NCBI GenBank assembly: GCA_902779705.1
Contig: CACZCR010000011.1
Span: forward strand, 39,405-103,404
Reading direction: 5' to 3'
Length of the DNA stretch: 64,000 nt
Origin: an uncultured Bacteroidales bacterium
GTDB lineage: Bacteria; Bacteroidota; Bacteroidia; Bacteroidales; Paludibacteraceae
Shown here: positions 25,165 through 34,347 of the stretch, in pieces
How the letters are laid out: each line of letters opens with the position of its first letter
Numbering within the stretch: position 1 is the first letter of the stretch
The notes under the pieces: model-generated
The model's input: the letters and a program-made list of their open reading frames with translations, nothing else
Told to the model about the DNA's origin: nothing
Databases searched by the model: none
Translations under genes and position numbers: made by a program

Positions 25165-25692
25165 ATGAATTACTTGTTTCTTGACAACGGCTTCGAAGAG
25201 ATTGAAGCTATTACAACGATTGATTTGTTACGTCGTGCAAACATCCCGTTAACCACTGTGTCTGTAACGGGCAAAGCCCTGGTATTGGGTGCTCATAACA
25301 TCGCCGTAGAGGCTGATGGGCTGATGGCAGACGTTGATTTTACTGATGCTCAGATGTTGATTCTGCCTGGTGGAGCAACCAAACTGATCCAGCGTCCGGC
25401 TCTGTGCGAGCTGCTGGTGGCACACAACAAGCAGGATAAGCTGATAGCCGCTATCTGCGCCGCACCGGCTGTGCTGGGACAACTGGGCATACTGGAAGGC
25501 AAACAGGCAACCTGTTATCCCGGATTTGAGAAGTATCTGGGCGAGAGTTATATAGGCGGACTGGTGGTAGAGTCGAAGAACGTGATCACTGCCAAAGGTC
25601 CGGGACTGTCTTCAGACTTTGCGTTCTGCCTGATAGAGAAGCTGGCTTCGTCCGAAGTAGCCGATCAGGTATACGATGCTGCACAGTACTAA
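25165..25692 (+). CDS. DJ-1/PfpI-family protein
   Basis: 175 residues. DJ-1/YajL-type blocks: FEEIEAITTIDLLRRA with the conserved Glu, LPGGA, and the nucleophile-elbow Cys in AAICAAPAVLG, followed by CYPGFE. The family includes deglycases, chaperones and amidotransferase-like proteins; the precise role is uncertain. A heptamer tract begins directly at its stop. Confidence 0.88.
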   Translation: MNYLFLDNGFEEIEAITTIDLLRRANIPLTTVSVTGKALVLGAHNIAVEADGLMADVDFTDAQMLILPGGATKLIQRPALCELLVAHNKQDKLIAAICAAPAVLGQLGILEGKQATCYPGFEKYLGESYIGGLVVESKNVITAKGPGLSSDFAFCLIEKLASSEVADQVYDAAQY

Positions 25693-25725
25693 GGGTTATG
25701 GGTTATCGGTTACCGGTTAAGGGGT
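25690..25725. repeat. Heptamer tract GGTTATG
   Basis: Four units, GGTTATG, GGTTATC, GGTTACC and GGTTAAG, then GGGGTAG, starting at the stop codon of the DJ-1 gene. Confidence 0.75.
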
Positions 25726-25754
25726 AGAGTTATACCATATTAAATAAAAAAGAT

Positions 25755-25786
25755 GAAAGCACCGTGTCTCACGACAGGGTGCTTTC
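25755..25786. terminator. Probable bidirectional terminator between convergent genes
   Basis: GAAAGCACCGTGTC / GACAGGGTGCTTTC with loop TCAC, a 14-bp stem with one mismatch. It lacks a long T run but sits between converging genes. Confidence 0.6.
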
Positions 25787-25896
25787 TAGTATGAAAAAAT
25801 CTCAAAAAATGTTGAAGTATTACTACTTCTGAAACCAAAAACAAAAACTTTTAACTATTGAAAACAAAAACTCTTTATGTATTATGATGTTTGTTG

Positions 25897-27546
25897 TTAC
25901 TTATACAGATAGCGTTTGATCGAGCGCTTCGGTGTCTTAGCAAACTCCTCGAGCACGAGCTCGATAGCGCTGATTTGGCTATATTGCGGCAGCTCTTTGT
26001 TGAGCGTTTGGCGGTTCTCTTCCATCAGAGCGGTGATGGTCTTGTCACCCAGATGTTTCTTGCCTTCGGGCGAGTTGTCCGGATAAACGAGTGCCACCAG
26101 CTTGCCTTCACGCTCGAGAACGATAGACTCAACGACGCAGGGTAGGTTGTTGAGTTTGTCCTCGATCTCCTCGGGGTAGATGTTCTGTCCCGAAGCGCCA
26201 AGGATCATGTTCTTAGAGCGGCCGTGAATGAAGATATTGCCCTCTTTGTCCAGTACGCCGAGGTCACCGGTACGCATCCAGCCGTCCTTGGTGAAGACAG
26301 CCTTGGTTGCCTCTTCGTTCTTATAGTATCCCATCATGACATTGATACCCTTGACTTGGATCTCGCCGTCCTTGCTGTACGGGTCCTCAGAGTCGATACG
26401 TACGTTACATTGCGGTATCTGCTTGCCACAGCTGTGGAAGCGGAAGTTGAACCAGTCTTCGTAGGAGATCAGCGGACCGCACTCAGTCATACCGTAACCT
26501 ACACAGTACTGATAGTTGATATCTTTCAATACGCGCTCTACCTCGCCGTTGAGAGCTGCTCCACCGATGATGAGGTAACGCAACTTGCCACCAAAGGCTT
26601 TGTCCAGACCCTCTTTGACTTTCGCGCGAACGACCTTGTTCAGACCCGGGCAACGCCACATGAAGCGCATCATCGGGGTGCTGATCTTAGGCATCACGCT
26701 CTTCTTGACGATCTTCTCGATCACCAGAGGTACAGTCAGGATCATGAACGGCTTGACGTACGCAAAGGCTTTCATCAGCGCCGTTGGGGTAGGTGCCTTG
26801 GTCAAGAAGAACACCTGCGAACCGCAGCAGATCTGGTACAAGAACTCGAAGGTCAGACCAAACATATGGGCTATAGGCAGCATATTGAGCACGCGGTCAC
26901 CTTTCTGATGAGGTATACGCACGCATGCGAACTCTACGTTACCGCTCAGGCTCAGGTTGCTCAGCATCACACCCTTAGGATTACCCGTCGAACCGGAGGT
27001 GTAGTTGATCAGGGCCAAGTCCTCGAGGTTGTCGGTCGGATAGTTGATGTCAGCAGGCTGAATGCCGTTAGGATATTTCTTGGCAAACAATTCAGGCACC
27101 TTGGCGAATGCTTTCTCTGCCTCTTTGGTAGCAGCTACGAGCGAGAACTCGTCCATGAAGATAGTAGCCTTCAAGGCCGGCATTTGAGCGGGGTCGATCT
27201 TTTTCTTAACATTCGGTCCCACGAACAGGAGGGTTGCCTCCGAGTGGTTAACCAAACCGTGTATATCTTCTCCTGTGAAATCCGGCAGAATACTTACTAC
27301 TACAGCTTTGTAGGTCTCAATAGCCAGGAAAAGTACACCCCAGTTGGCACAGTTACGACCGGCCAGGGCGATCTTGTCTCCGGGCTTGATACCCAATGCT
27401 TCGAACAGAACGTGCAACTCTTCGATCTTAGTTGCCATCGAGCCGAAGGTGTATTTGTTTTCGCTGTCGATATCCTCCAGGGCCAGCATCTCCCATTGGT
27501 TTTTAACCGACTCTTGCAGGAAATCTAAATAGTGTCTTGTTGCCAT
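25897..27546 (-). CDS. fadD: Long-chain acyl-CoA synthetase (AMP-binding)
   Basis: Activates fatty acids to acyl-CoA or acyl-AMP using ATP. 549 residues. The P-loop motif YTSGSTGNPKGVMLS lies near residue 180, with further adenylate-forming blocks GYGMTECGPLISY, then WMRTGDLGVLD and GRSKNMILGASGQNIYPEEIE with the hinge and catalytic Lys region (PKRSIKRYLYK) at the C-terminus. The promoter region contains an inverted repeat that may be the operator of the adjacent TetR regulator. The true chain-length preference cannot be read from sequence. Confidence 0.9.
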   Translation of the reverse strand: MATRHYLDFLQESVKNQWEMLALEDIDSENKYTFGSMATKIEELHVLFEALGIKPGDKIALAGRNCANWGVLFLAIETYKAVVVSILPDFTGEDIHGLVNHSEATLLFVGPNVKKKIDPAQMPALKATIFMDEFSLVAATKEAEKAFAKVPELFAKKYPNGIQPADINYPTDNLEDLALINYTSGSTGNPKGVMLSNLSLSGNVEFACVRIPHQKGDRVLNMLPIAHMFGLTFEFLYQICCGSQVFFLTKAPTPTALMKAFAYVKPFMILTVPLVIEKIVKKSVMPKISTPMMRFMWRCPGLNKVVRAKVKEGLDKAFGGKLRYLIIGGAALNGEVERVLKDINYQYCVGYGMTECGPLISYEDWFNFRFHSCGKQIPQCNVRIDSEDPYSKDGEIQVKGINVMMGYYKNEEATKAVFTKDGWMRTGDLGVLDKEGNIFIHGRSKNMILGASGQNIYPEEIEDKLNNLPCVVESIVLEREGKLVALVYPDNSPEGKKHLGDKTITALMEENRQTLNKELPQYSQISAIELVLEEFAKTPKRSIKRYLYK

Positions 27547-27576
27547 AAATAAATTAGTTTCTTTCTAATCCGGCTG

Positions 27577-27612
27577 CAAAGGTACTACATAAAACTCGAA
27601 CTGTCGTTCAAA
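27577..27612 (-). promoter_or_regulatory. fadD promoter with candidate TetR operator
   Basis: On the minus strand, the -7 box TACCTTTG (27577-27584) is preceded by the inverted repeat GAAC-GACA-GTTC (27598-27609) in the spacer/-33 zone, a plausible repressor site. Confidence 0.5.
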
Positions 27613-27629
27613 AAGTGCATTTTTTTTGA

Positions 27630-28235
27630 TTATTCTGCATTTTTTGGCACTTTTATCAGTTTATATAGTCCTTTGTAGGTGTTTTTTAATAAATTGAAGT
27701 CCATTTTAGCGCCACTCAGTCCGCTGTCATAGCTGTTCTTGATGTGGGCAAACATAATAGCTGTCAGTTCGGTGTCGATGTCGTATCGTACGATACCCAT
27801 TCGTTGGTCGTAACGGATAGCCTTACGCCAGAGGTCCAGTTCTTTGAGGGCGAGGCGTTGTGCTTTGCGCCGCAAAGACGGAAAACGTGTATATGCGGTG
27901 AACATGATGTTGTTCACATTGCTTGTGTTGATTTTTTGCCAGTTGTCGAAGGTCATCAAGGCCTGTTGTAGCGAATCCAGATAGCGGTCCATAGCATCGA
28001 TCATCTCGGTCATACTGAGCGTGTCCGGCAGCTGGAGGGCGTCCTGCTTGGGTTGCAGAAAATAGCGTTCCATACAAGTCTGTAGCAACTCGTCCTGGTC
28101 CTTGAAGTAGTAGTAGAGCGTGCCGCGCCCCATGTCTAATGCGTTCTGCAGGTCGGTGATGGAGGTGTCGTTATAGCCCTGTAGGCAGTACAGTTCCATA
28201 GCCTTGGTGATGATATATTCGCGTCTATCTTTCAT
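27630..28235 (-). CDS. TetR-family transcriptional regulator
   Basis: 201 residues. The N-terminal HTH reads RREYIITKAMELYCLQGYNDTSITDLQNALDM-GRGTLYYYFKDQDEL, the classical TetR pattern. The C-terminal ligand/dimer domain is variable. ATGA overlap with the upstream patatin gene indicates one operon. Its likely target is fadD, which lies 84 nt downstream with its own promoter; fatty-acid or acyl-CoA sensing would fit but is inferred. Confidence 0.88.
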   Translation of the reverse strand: MKDRREYIITKAMELYCLQGYNDTSITDLQNALDMGRGTLYYYFKDQDELLQTCMERYFLQPKQDALQLPDTLSMTEMIDAMDRYLDSLQQALMTFDNWQKINTSNVNNIMFTAYTRFPSLRRKAQRLALKELDLWRKAIRYDQRMGIVRYDIDTELTAIMFAHIKNSYDSGLSGAKMDFNLLKNTYKGLYKLIKVPKNAE

Positions 28236-29158
28236 GCTTCGTATCGATTGAGCGCCGAGCGCATCAAGATGCGTCCTTGCTCGATGATCTCTTCGGCCTT
28301 GTCAAAATCGAAGGTGTTGTAGGCATACTGCGGCATTACCGAGTGGACATCGGGTGGGGTAAGACGTAGCGAGAGGAGGGTGTTCTGTTGGATCTGCATA
28401 TCGGACATACGGTCCAGCAGGCCGATAAATCCTACGTTCCTACGCAGGTCTGCAGCTCGCTGGCGACGCATGGCATTCACGCGGTCGGCCAGGTCGCTTA
28501 GTTTCTCCTCCAGGGCTTCGGGCACACCGATGCCTTTGCTGTGGATGAACTGTAGCGGCTTGGTGACGTCGATCATCTCGGGTTGCTGCTCTTTGATAGT
28601 CATCTTGTCCTTGCCGGATATATCGGCTGCGACGAGGATATCACCTTTCTGTCGTTTGACGACATCCAATGGCAGGGGATTGAGTATGCCGCCATCGATC
28701 AAAAGCTTGCGTCCGCGCTGAACGGGTTCGAAGAAGAGCGGTATACTGATCGAGGCACGTACGGCTTCGAACAAGCTACCTTTGGTGAACACCACCTGTT
28801 CGGTACTAATCATGTCAGCTGCCACCAGTGAGCACGGTATAGGCAGGGTCTCCAAAGGTTGGTCCGGCACGATGGTCTTAAGTTCCTCGATGATACGTTG
28901 TCCTTTGACGATCGAGTTACCGCTGAGCAGGTTGACATCCATCATCTTGAGGATCAACTGCTTGTCGACATTCAGAAACCACTCTTTGGCTTCCTTGAGT
29001 CGTCCTGCAGCATACATTCCCGCTATGATAGACCCCATCGAGCAGCCGGCGATGCTGGTGATCTGATAACCACGTGCTTCCAGCTCCTCAATAGCTCCTA
29101 TGTGCGCCAAACCGCGCGCACCGCCGGACCCTAAAACCAATGCTACTTTTTTACCCAT
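28232..29158 (-). CDS. Patatin-like phospholipase
   Basis: 308 residues, RssA/YchK-like. Oxyanion hole GSGGARGLAHIG (residues 11-22), nucleophile elbow GCSMG (~39-43), and catalytic-dyad Asp in DGGILNPLPL. It hydrolyses acyl esters; with the acyl-CoA synthetase nearby it could feed released fatty acids into activation (inference). Its start codon (ATG GGT) is provided by a TATGGGT repeat unit of the preceding spacer. Confidence 0.9.
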   Translation of the reverse strand: MGKKVALVLGSGGARGLAHIGAIEELEARGYQITSIAGCSMGSIIAGMYAAGRLKEAKEWFLNVDKQLILKMMDVNLLSGNSIVKGQRIIEELKTIVPDQPLETLPIPCSLVAADMISTEQVVFTKGSLFEAVRASISIPLFFEPVQRGRKLLIDGGILNPLPLDVVKRQKGDILVAADISGKDKMTIKEQQPEMIDVTKPLQFIHSKGIGVPEALEEKLSDLADRVNAMRRQRAADLRRNVGFIGLLDRMSDMQIQQNTLLSLRLTPPDVHSVMPQYAYNTFDFDKAEEIIEQGRILMRSALNRYEA

Positions 29159-29195
29159 AACCTATAACCCATAACCCATAACCTGTAACCCTTAC
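29156..29195 (-). repeat. Heptamer tract spanning gcvT stop to patatin start
   Basis: On the minus strand: TAA stop of gcvT, GGGTTACAGG, TTATGGG units and TTATAGG, then TTATGGG containing the patatin ATG. The whole intercistronic spacer is repeat. Confidence 0.8.
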
Positions 29196-30262
29196 ACGAT
29201 CTTCGCGGGTTGTAGTTTCTCGCGGATCTTGATATAGATGATCGTCTCTTTCTTAGCAAACTCGGTTTTGACGTATCCCATGCCGATACCTACTTTGGTG
29301 TTAGGCAGCATGATACCGGAGGTGACATTGCCGATGGTGTTGCCTTCGGCGTCGCAGATCTCGTAGCCGTTACGCGGAATAGCGCGCTCCAGACACTCAA
29401 AGTGCACCAGCTTGCGTTGTACGCCTTCGGCTTTCTGTTTCTGCAAAAACTCCTTGTCGATAAAGTCCTTGGCGTCCAGTTTGGTGATCCAACCCAGTCC
29501 TGCTTCCAGCGGCGAGGTGGTGTCGTCTATATCGTGGCCGTAGAGGCAGTACCACTTCTCCAGACGCAGGCTGTCTCGTGCACCCAGACCGATAGGTGCC
29601 AAACCAAACTGTTGGCCCACTTCGAATAGTGCGTCCCAGATCTGTTTGCCTTTGTCGGCAGGGAAATAGAGTTCGAATCCTCCGGCGCCGGTATACCCCG
29701 TGTTGCTCAGGATAACGCCCTGTACGCCTGCAAAACTCCACTCGCGGAACGAGTAGTAAGGAATGGCACTCAGGTCAGCATCGGTCAACAACTGCAGCAA
29801 CTCGGTCGCCTTAGGACCCTGAACAGCCAACTGACCATAACGGTCGGAGGCGTTCTCGAGGTTAACACCAAACGTGTTCTGTTGATTGACCCATGCCCAG
29901 TCCTTGTCGATATTGCCGGCATTGACTACCATCAGGTATTTGGTAGTGGAGTACTTGTATATGATCAGGTCATCCACGATACCGCCTTTGCCGTTCGGCA
30001 TACAGGTGTATTGGGCTTTGCCGGACTCCAGCTTGCTCACGTCGTTAGTGGTGATGTACTGCAGAAAATCCAGTGCTTTGTCGCCTTTAACCCAGAACTC
30101 ACCCATGTGGCTCACATCGAACACACCTACGCCTTGGCGTACGATCATGTGCTCTTGGTTGATACCGGTTGGGTATTGGATAGGCATATTAAAGCCTGCG
30201 AACTCAGCCATCTTGGCGCCGAGTGCTATATGTGTTTCAGTAAACGGTGTTGTTTTTAACAT
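29192..30262 (-). CDS. gcvT: Glycine cleavage system aminomethyltransferase (T protein)
   Basis: Transfers the methylene group from the H-protein aminomethyl arm to tetrahydrofolate. 356 residues from [27 protein letters not shown]; a longer upstream frame lacks support. Blocks [40 protein letters not shown] and [20 protein letters not shown] are characteristic. No other gcv gene is in the window. The downstream spacer is entirely a heptamer repeat. Confidence 0.95.
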   Translation of the reverse strand: MLKTTPFTETHIALGAKMAEFAGFNMPIQYPTGINQEHMIVRQGVGVFDVSHMGEFWVKGDKALDFLQYITTNDVSKLESGKAQYTCMPNGKGGIVDDLIIYKYSTTKYLMVVNAGNIDKDWAWVNQQNTFGVNLENASDRYGQLAVQGPKATELLQLLTDADLSAIPYYSFREWSFAGVQGVILSNTGYTGAGGFELYFPADKGKQIWDALFEVGQQFGLAPIGLGARDSLRLEKWYCLYGHDIDDTTSPLEAGLGWITKLDAKDFIDKEFLQKQKAEGVQRKLVHFECLERAIPRNGYEICDAEGNTIGNVTSGIMLPNTKVGIGMGYVKTEFAKKETIIYIKIREKLQPAKIV

Positions 30263-30300
30263 ATGCTTTTGATTATTTTTGTTATTCTTTATTTTAAGAA

Positions 30301-30457
30301 AAAAACCTAAATGACACTTTTGAATGATTAAGCGTTTCACGCTCCATGTCTTAGTCTGCTAGATCGTCTTCGTAAGCGAGCTTCCAAGCCGCTCTATCAT
30401 CCTAATCCATTCTCTATCGAGTTCAATCATTCAAAAGACATAAACATAAAAAACAAT
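30301..30457 (-). repeat. Structured repeat family, copy A
   Basis: Minus-strand order: T-rich flank with TGTTTATGTC, closing stem TTTTGAATGATT (30425-30436), CTCGATAGAG, GGAAGCTCGCTTACG, the hairpin AGCGTGAAACGCT, the complementary stem AATCATTCAAAA (30318-30329), GTGTCATTTAGG and a T tract. It begins directly at the DUF3784 stop codon. Confidence 0.7.
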
Positions 30458-30751
30458 TTATTTCTTTTTAGCCCACGTATTAGCCAATATCACAGCAACA
30501 GTTGTTAACACAACAACAACTCCGGCAAAAAGAAGATTATGTGTCTTATCACTGTCATCAATTGGCAAGAAACATCCCGGCGCAATTAAAAGAAATAGGA
30601 TGCCGACAATTAGTCTTAGACGTTTTATGTTTACCTTTTCTTTCTCTTCTTTAGATGCTGTGTTATAACCTGCGATAAGCCAATCGCCTTTCCCAATAAG
30701 AATGACGATAGCTATGATTAAACAAACAAAGCCTACAATAATTTGTGTCAT
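30458..30751 (-). CDS. Small DUF3784-like membrane protein
   Basis: 97 residues, three hydrophobic segments (IIVGFVCLIIAIVILIG, LRLIVGILFLLIAPGCFL, LLFAGVVVVLTTVAVILA) and the motif WLIAGYNTASKEEKEK between the first two, typical of DUF3784 proteins. Function unknown. It is bracketed by structured repeats A and E. Confidence 0.75.
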   Translation of the reverse strand: MTQIIVGFVCLIIAIVILIGKGDWLIAGYNTASKEEKEKVNIKRLRLIVGILFLLIAPGCFLPIDDSDKTHNLLFAGVVVVLTTVAVILANTWAKKK

Positions 30752-30757
30752 ACTAAT

Positions 30758-30920
30758 ATTGTTTTTTGTGTATATTTCCTTTAGATGGCTGTTACCGCTT
30801 CGCGGTGAGGAATCGTCCTGACGGACTACGTAAATTAATTTATAAGTAGGCTGTTGGGGCGAGGCATCGGGGGCGCGCCAGCGCTACAGACGTCTAAAGG
30901 GGTTTTGTATGTCTTTTTCG
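30758..30920 (+). repeat. Structured repeat family, copy E
   Basis: ATTGTTTTTTGTGTATATTT, closing stem CCTTTAGA (30778-30785), internal hairpins (ACCGC-TTC-GCGGT; CGTC-CT-GACG), complementary stem TCTAAAGG (30893-30900), then GGTTTTGTATGTCTTTTT. Same architecture as copies A-D but with a different interior. Confidence 0.6.
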
Positions 30921-30926
30921 TCAAAC

Positions 30927-31370
30927 TTAAAACATATACATTACGCCATCCTTAGTATCCAAGTAGTAGTGCTCCGCTTGGTCCATGGGAGGAGCGAAGT
31001 TCCACAAAATACCGATCTGCTTGCCGGTCAGGCGCATGTAGTTCCACAGTTGCTGACGATGCTCCGCTACCAGTTTGTCAACCGCTTTGCACTCTACGAT
31101 CACCTCATCATTGATCAGGAAATCGACGAAGTGCTTGTGCTGTATGGGCTTGCCGTGAAAAACCACTTGGAAGTAGTACTCACGCTGGTTAGGGATCTGT
31201 TGCTCGTCGAGTAGGATCTGCAACGCCTCCTGATACATATACTCATTCAAGAATGGTCCAAGCTCGCGGTGTACGGCAGCGCACGCGCCGTTGATGGCGT
31301 AGCATTTAGCCTTCAGTTGCTCACACAACTCCGGGTGCTTATCGATCAATCTTTTCAGCGTATATTGCAT
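30927..31370 (-). CDS. GxxExxY protein (PD-(D/E)xK-fold)
   Basis: 147 residues. The signature GPFLNEYMYQEAL (G-x-x-x-E-x-x-Y type) near residue 37 and a nuclease-like core (FVDFLINDEVIVECKAVDKL, D...E-x-K) are clear. This family occurs widely in Bacteroidetes and in rRNA intervening sequences; its biochemical role is unresolved. Here it lies between structured repeats E and B, which suggests it travels with, or acts on, such elements (inference). Confidence 0.85.
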   Translation of the reverse strand: MQYTLKRLIDKHPELCEQLKAKCYAINGACAAVHRELGPFLNEYMYQEALQILLDEQQIPNQREYYFQVVFHGKPIQHKHFVDFLINDEVIVECKAVDKLVAEHRQQLWNYMRLTGKQIGILWNFAPPMDQAEHYYLDTKDGVMYMF

Positions 31371-31378
31371 AATCGAAA

Positions 31379-31540
31379 AATGTTTTTTGTGTTTATGTCT
31401 GATTATTGATTTTGAATTCGAAGAATTTGGAAGCTTGTTTTGATAAAGTGGTCTGTAAATTTATTTATGAGAGCACTTTAGCAAAAGAAGATTCGTATTG
31501 TCAAATAAAATCAATAATCAGTGTTTTATATGTTTTTTTC
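31379..31540 (+). repeat. Structured repeat family, copy B
   Basis: ATGTTTTTTGTGTTTATGT, closing stem CTGATTATTGATTTT (31399-31413), AATTCGAAGAATT hairpin, GGAAGCTTG, complementary stem AAAATCAATAATCAG (31507-31521), GTGTTTTATATGTTTTTTT. The closing stem is 15 bp and perfect. The element ends at the pepT stop. Confidence 0.7.
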
Positions 31541-32749
31541 TTATTTCTTAACGATCTCGAGGATGACCTTCATGGCCGCTTCCAAGGACGGGATAGGAAG
31601 GTACTCATAGCGGCTGTGGAAGTTCTCACCGCCGGCGAAGATATTCGGACAGGGTAGCCCCTCAAAGCTTAGTCTTGCGCCGTCCGTGCCGCCACGAATA
31701 GGTTTGACTTTGGGCTCTACGCCTACAGCCAACATCGCTTCCTTGGCCAGATCGATGATGTGCATCACCGGTTCGATCTTCTCGCGCATATTATAGTACT
31801 GGTCACGAATCTCAATCTCTGCCGTGCCTTCACCATATTCGCGGTTGACCTTACGTACCAGGTGCTCCATCTCACGCTTGCGGCTCTCAAAACGAGCACG
31901 ATCATGGTCGCGGATGATATAGCTGAGTGTGGTCTCTTCTACCGTACCGGACATCCCAATCAGGTGATAGAATCCCTCGTATCCCTGTGTATGCTCCGGC
32001 GTCTCCCAACGAGGCAGCATCACTGCCAGCTGGTAGCCTATGCGCATCGAGTTGACCATCTTGTGATACGCGCTGCCCGGGTGGACGTTCGTACCGTGGA
32101 TGTGGATCTTACAGCCGGCAGCATTGAAGTTCTCATACTCCAACTCACCTACTGCGCCACCATCCATGGTGTATGCAAAGTCGCATCCGAAGGCTTGGAC
32201 GTCGAAGTGGTCAGCGCCTTGGCCGATCTCCTCGTCCGGCGTGAAGCCTACACGGATCTTACCGTGCTTGATCTCCGGGTGCTCGATCAGGTACTCGATA
32301 GCCGTCACGATCTCAGCTATTCCGGCTTTGTCGTCTGCGCCCAGCAGGGTCTTACCGTTGGTGACGATGATATCCTGACCCTGATAATGCAGTATCTCCG
32401 GATACTTGGCCGTCTCCAGTATGATGTTCTCGGCTTCATTCAACACGATATCCTTGCCATCATAGGCCTTGACGATGCGTGGCTGAACATTCTTGCCGCT
32501 GGCATCGGGAGCAGTATCCATGTGAGCAATGAAACCCACTACAGGATGTCCTTCTTCATTGGCCGGCAACGTGGCCATGATATAGCCGTTACGGTCCAAA
32601 CTAACCTCGGTCATACCGATCTGTTTGAGTTCGTCTGCCAGATACTGGGCAAACTCCATCTGACCTGGTGTACTCGGGGTCATATTGGTGTTCTCATCAC
32701 TGGTAGTGTGAAAAGACACGTATTTCAAAAAACGATCTACTATATTCAT
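31541..32749 (-). CDS. pepT: Peptidase T (tripeptide aminopeptidase)
   Basis: M20 family zinc aminopeptidase that removes the N-terminal residue of tripeptides. 402 residues. [11 protein letters not shown] (metal His/Asp), [26 protein letters not shown] (catalytic Glu-Glu) and [18 protein letters not shown] are all PepT blocks; the C-terminal [28 protein letters not shown] supplies the last zinc His. Cytosolic. Confidence 0.96.
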   Translation of the reverse strand: MNIVDRFLKYVSFHTTSDENTNMTPSTPGQMEFAQYLADELKQIGMTEVSLDRNGYIMATLPANEEGHPVVGFIAHMDTAPDASGKNVQPRIVKAYDGKDIVLNEAENIILETAKYPEILHYQGQDIIVTNGKTLLGADDKAGIAEIVTAIEYLIEHPEIKHGKIRVGFTPDEEIGQGADHFDVQAFGCDFAYTMDGGAVGELEYENFNAAGCKIHIHGTNVHPGSAYHKMVNSMRIGYQLAVMLPRWETPEHTQGYEGFYHLIGMSGTVEETTLSYIIRDHDRARFESRKREMEHLVRKVNREYGEGTAEIEIRDQYYNMREKIEPVMHIIDLAKEAMLAVGVEPKVKPIRGGTDGARLSFEGLPCPNIFAGGENFHSRYEYLPIPSLEAAMKVILEIVKK

Positions 32750-32758
32750 CTCTGTGAT

Positions 32759-33271
32759 TTATTTACCGCTGAACGAACCGAGCAGCGAGCTGATAGCACC
32801 TGCGTACTGGGCTGCTGTGCCGGCATAGTTAGACATTGTCGAAGCAGCTGACGAAGTCGTAGAACTAACTTTCTGTCCGGTCTCGCTGTTCTTAACCATC
32901 TCTACCAGGCTGTTGGTAACGGAGGATACATTGTCCTTGGTAACCAAGCCAAACGAACCTGCAATCAGACCCTTGCCAAACTCAGCCAGATAGCTCTTGT
33001 CCTTGTAGTTGGTAGCCAGATCGCCGCAGTTAGCGAGCAGCGAAACGGTGTTGAGGATGTTCTGGGTGTTCTTGTAGTTGAACGTACCATCAGCTTTGTA
33101 CTGGGTATAGAGTGAGTGCAAAGCATTACCTGCTCCTTGGCCGGCAGCTGTGCCGGTAGCCGGAGTGGTAGTGGTAGGAGTAGTTGTTGCGGTCGAAGAA
33201 CCTGCATTCTTGGTAAACGAGCAGCTTGCCAACATCATAACAGCTGCCAAAAAGAAGATTGTCTTTTTCAT
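32759..33271 (-). CDS. Lipoprotein of unknown function
   Basis: 170 residues. Lipoprotein signal MKKTIFFLAAVMMLASCSF with lipobox ASC, then a Thr/Pro linker (residues 22-45), then a helical domain (ALHSLYTQYKADGTFNYKNTQNILNTVSLLANC...) and a Ser/Ala-rich tail. I recall similar envelope lipoproteins in Bacteroidales; function unknown. Shares orientation with pepT, 9 nt upstream of it. Confidence 0.75.
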   Translation of the reverse strand: MKKTIFFLAAVMMLASCSFTKNAGSSTATTTPTTTTPATGTAAGQGAGNALHSLYTQYKADGTFNYKNTQNILNTVSLLANCGDLATNYKDKSYLAEFGKGLIAGSFGLVTKDNVSSVTNSLVEMVKNSETGQKVSSTTSSAASTMSNYAGTAAQYAGAISSLLGSFSGK

Positions 33272-33276
33272 TGTAA

Positions 33277-33307
33277 TTTTTAATTTATAATTTTTAATTT
33301 TTAATTT
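33277..33307. repeat. A/T tract of AATTTTT units
   Basis: TTTTTAATTTATAATTTTTAATTTTTAATTTC between two minus-strand genes; 7-10 bp units. Confidence 0.5.
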
Positions 33308-33308
33308 C

Positions 33309-34220
33309 TCAAATCACTAAGTCCATCTTATCTTCCTCCCCGTCTATCCACGCCAGTATATTGTCCACCACATTCTCGCACATTGCGATACGTCCTTCCC
33401 ACGTGCCGGTGCCTGTATGGGGCGAGAGTACGACATTGTCCATCTTCAATAGCTCGTCCGATATATGCGGCTCGTGCTCATACACATCCAGTGCCGCACC
33501 GGCTATCTGTCCGGACTTGAGGGCGCGGATCAGGTCCTCTTCGCATACGTGCGCGCCGCGTGCGGTATTGATAAGGTAAGCGGTAGACTTCATCGCTTGC
33601 AGCTCACGCATACCAATCAGGTGGTGTACTTCGTGCGAGTAGGGCAGATTGAGTGACACAAAGTCCGAACGCTGCAACAGCTCGGCCTGCATCACATAAC
33701 GTGCCCCATAGAGTTGTTCTATCTCTTCGGGCAGACGATGACGGTTGTGATAGAGTATCTTCATCCCGCTGGCTACAGCTCTACGTGCCAAAGCTTGGCC
33801 TATACGTCCCATGCCGATGATACCTAAGGTCTTGCCATACAGGCTGTGACTGAGGTTGTGCATCACGGCCATCGATTCGCAGGTGCCGTTTCGCAACTGG
33901 CGGTCAAACTCCGCCACTCGGCGGGCTACCGCTATCATCAGCGCAAACGCCAACTCAGCGGTCGGCTCGGTTACGGTATCCGGGGTGTTGGTCACGCGTA
34001 TACCGCGCGCTCGGCAAGCGTCCAGGTCAATGTTGTTGTATCCCGCCCCGAGGTTAGCTATCAGTCGCAAACGAGGCATACGGGCTATCAGCTCGGCATC
34101 TACGGACTTGTCAAAACTCGACACCAGCACATCAGCCTCCTCGAGAGGGGCATTCAAGTCATAACCTCTCAGACGCTCAAATCCCTCAGCAGGGAGTGGG
34201 GTTGTAAACGCTATACGCAT
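33309..34220 (-). CDS. D-isomer-specific 2-hydroxyacid dehydrogenase
   Basis: 303 residues from MRIAFTTPLPAEGFERL; the longer upstream frame would include promoter sequence. NAD-binding motif GIIGMGRIGQALARRA (~142-157); catalytic Arg in INTARGAHV, Glu in DVYEHEPHI and His in LSPHTGTGTWEGR. Resembles glyoxylate/hydroxypyruvate or D-lactate-type reductases; the substrate cannot be fixed. It has the extended -33 box promoter upstream. Confidence 0.88.
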   Translation of the reverse strand: MRIAFTTPLPAEGFERLRGYDLNAPLEEADVLVSSFDKSVDAELIARMPRLRLIANLGAGYNNIDLDACRARGIRVTNTPDTVTEPTAELAFALMIAVARRVAEFDRQLRNGTCESMAVMHNLSHSLYGKTLGIIGMGRIGQALARRAVASGMKILYHNRHRLPEEIEQLYGARYVMQAELLQRSDFVSLNLPYSHEVHHLIGMRELQAMKSTAYLINTARGAHVCEEDLIRALKSGQIAGAALDVYEHEPHISDELLKMDNVVLSPHTGTGTWEGRIAMCENVVDNILAWIDGEEDKMDLVI

Positions 34221-34301
34221 AACAAAAATTGACCTTTCATTCAAAAACCCTGCAAAGATATTAAAAAATATTGATATATGCAAATATAATTTGCAATTTT
34301 A

Positions 34302-34329
34302 CAAAAAAACGCGGAGACGAACCTCCGCG
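34302..34329 (-). terminator. Terminator after the SIMPL-domain gene
   Basis: On the minus strand CGCGGAG-GTTCGT-CTCCGCG is followed by TTTTTTT. Confidence 0.8.
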
Positions 34330-34347
34330 TATACGTATTAATACGTA

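Noticed and set aside
27630..27645. Long T tract upstream of fadD as terminator
   Set aside because: No stable stem precedes it; the sequence belongs to the promoter region and TetR gene end.
30301..31540. Structured repeats as integron attC sites
   Set aside because: They are stem-closed, but the flanking GTTTATG does not fit the GTTRRRY/RYYYAAC boxes, gene orientation is mixed, and no integron integrase is present.
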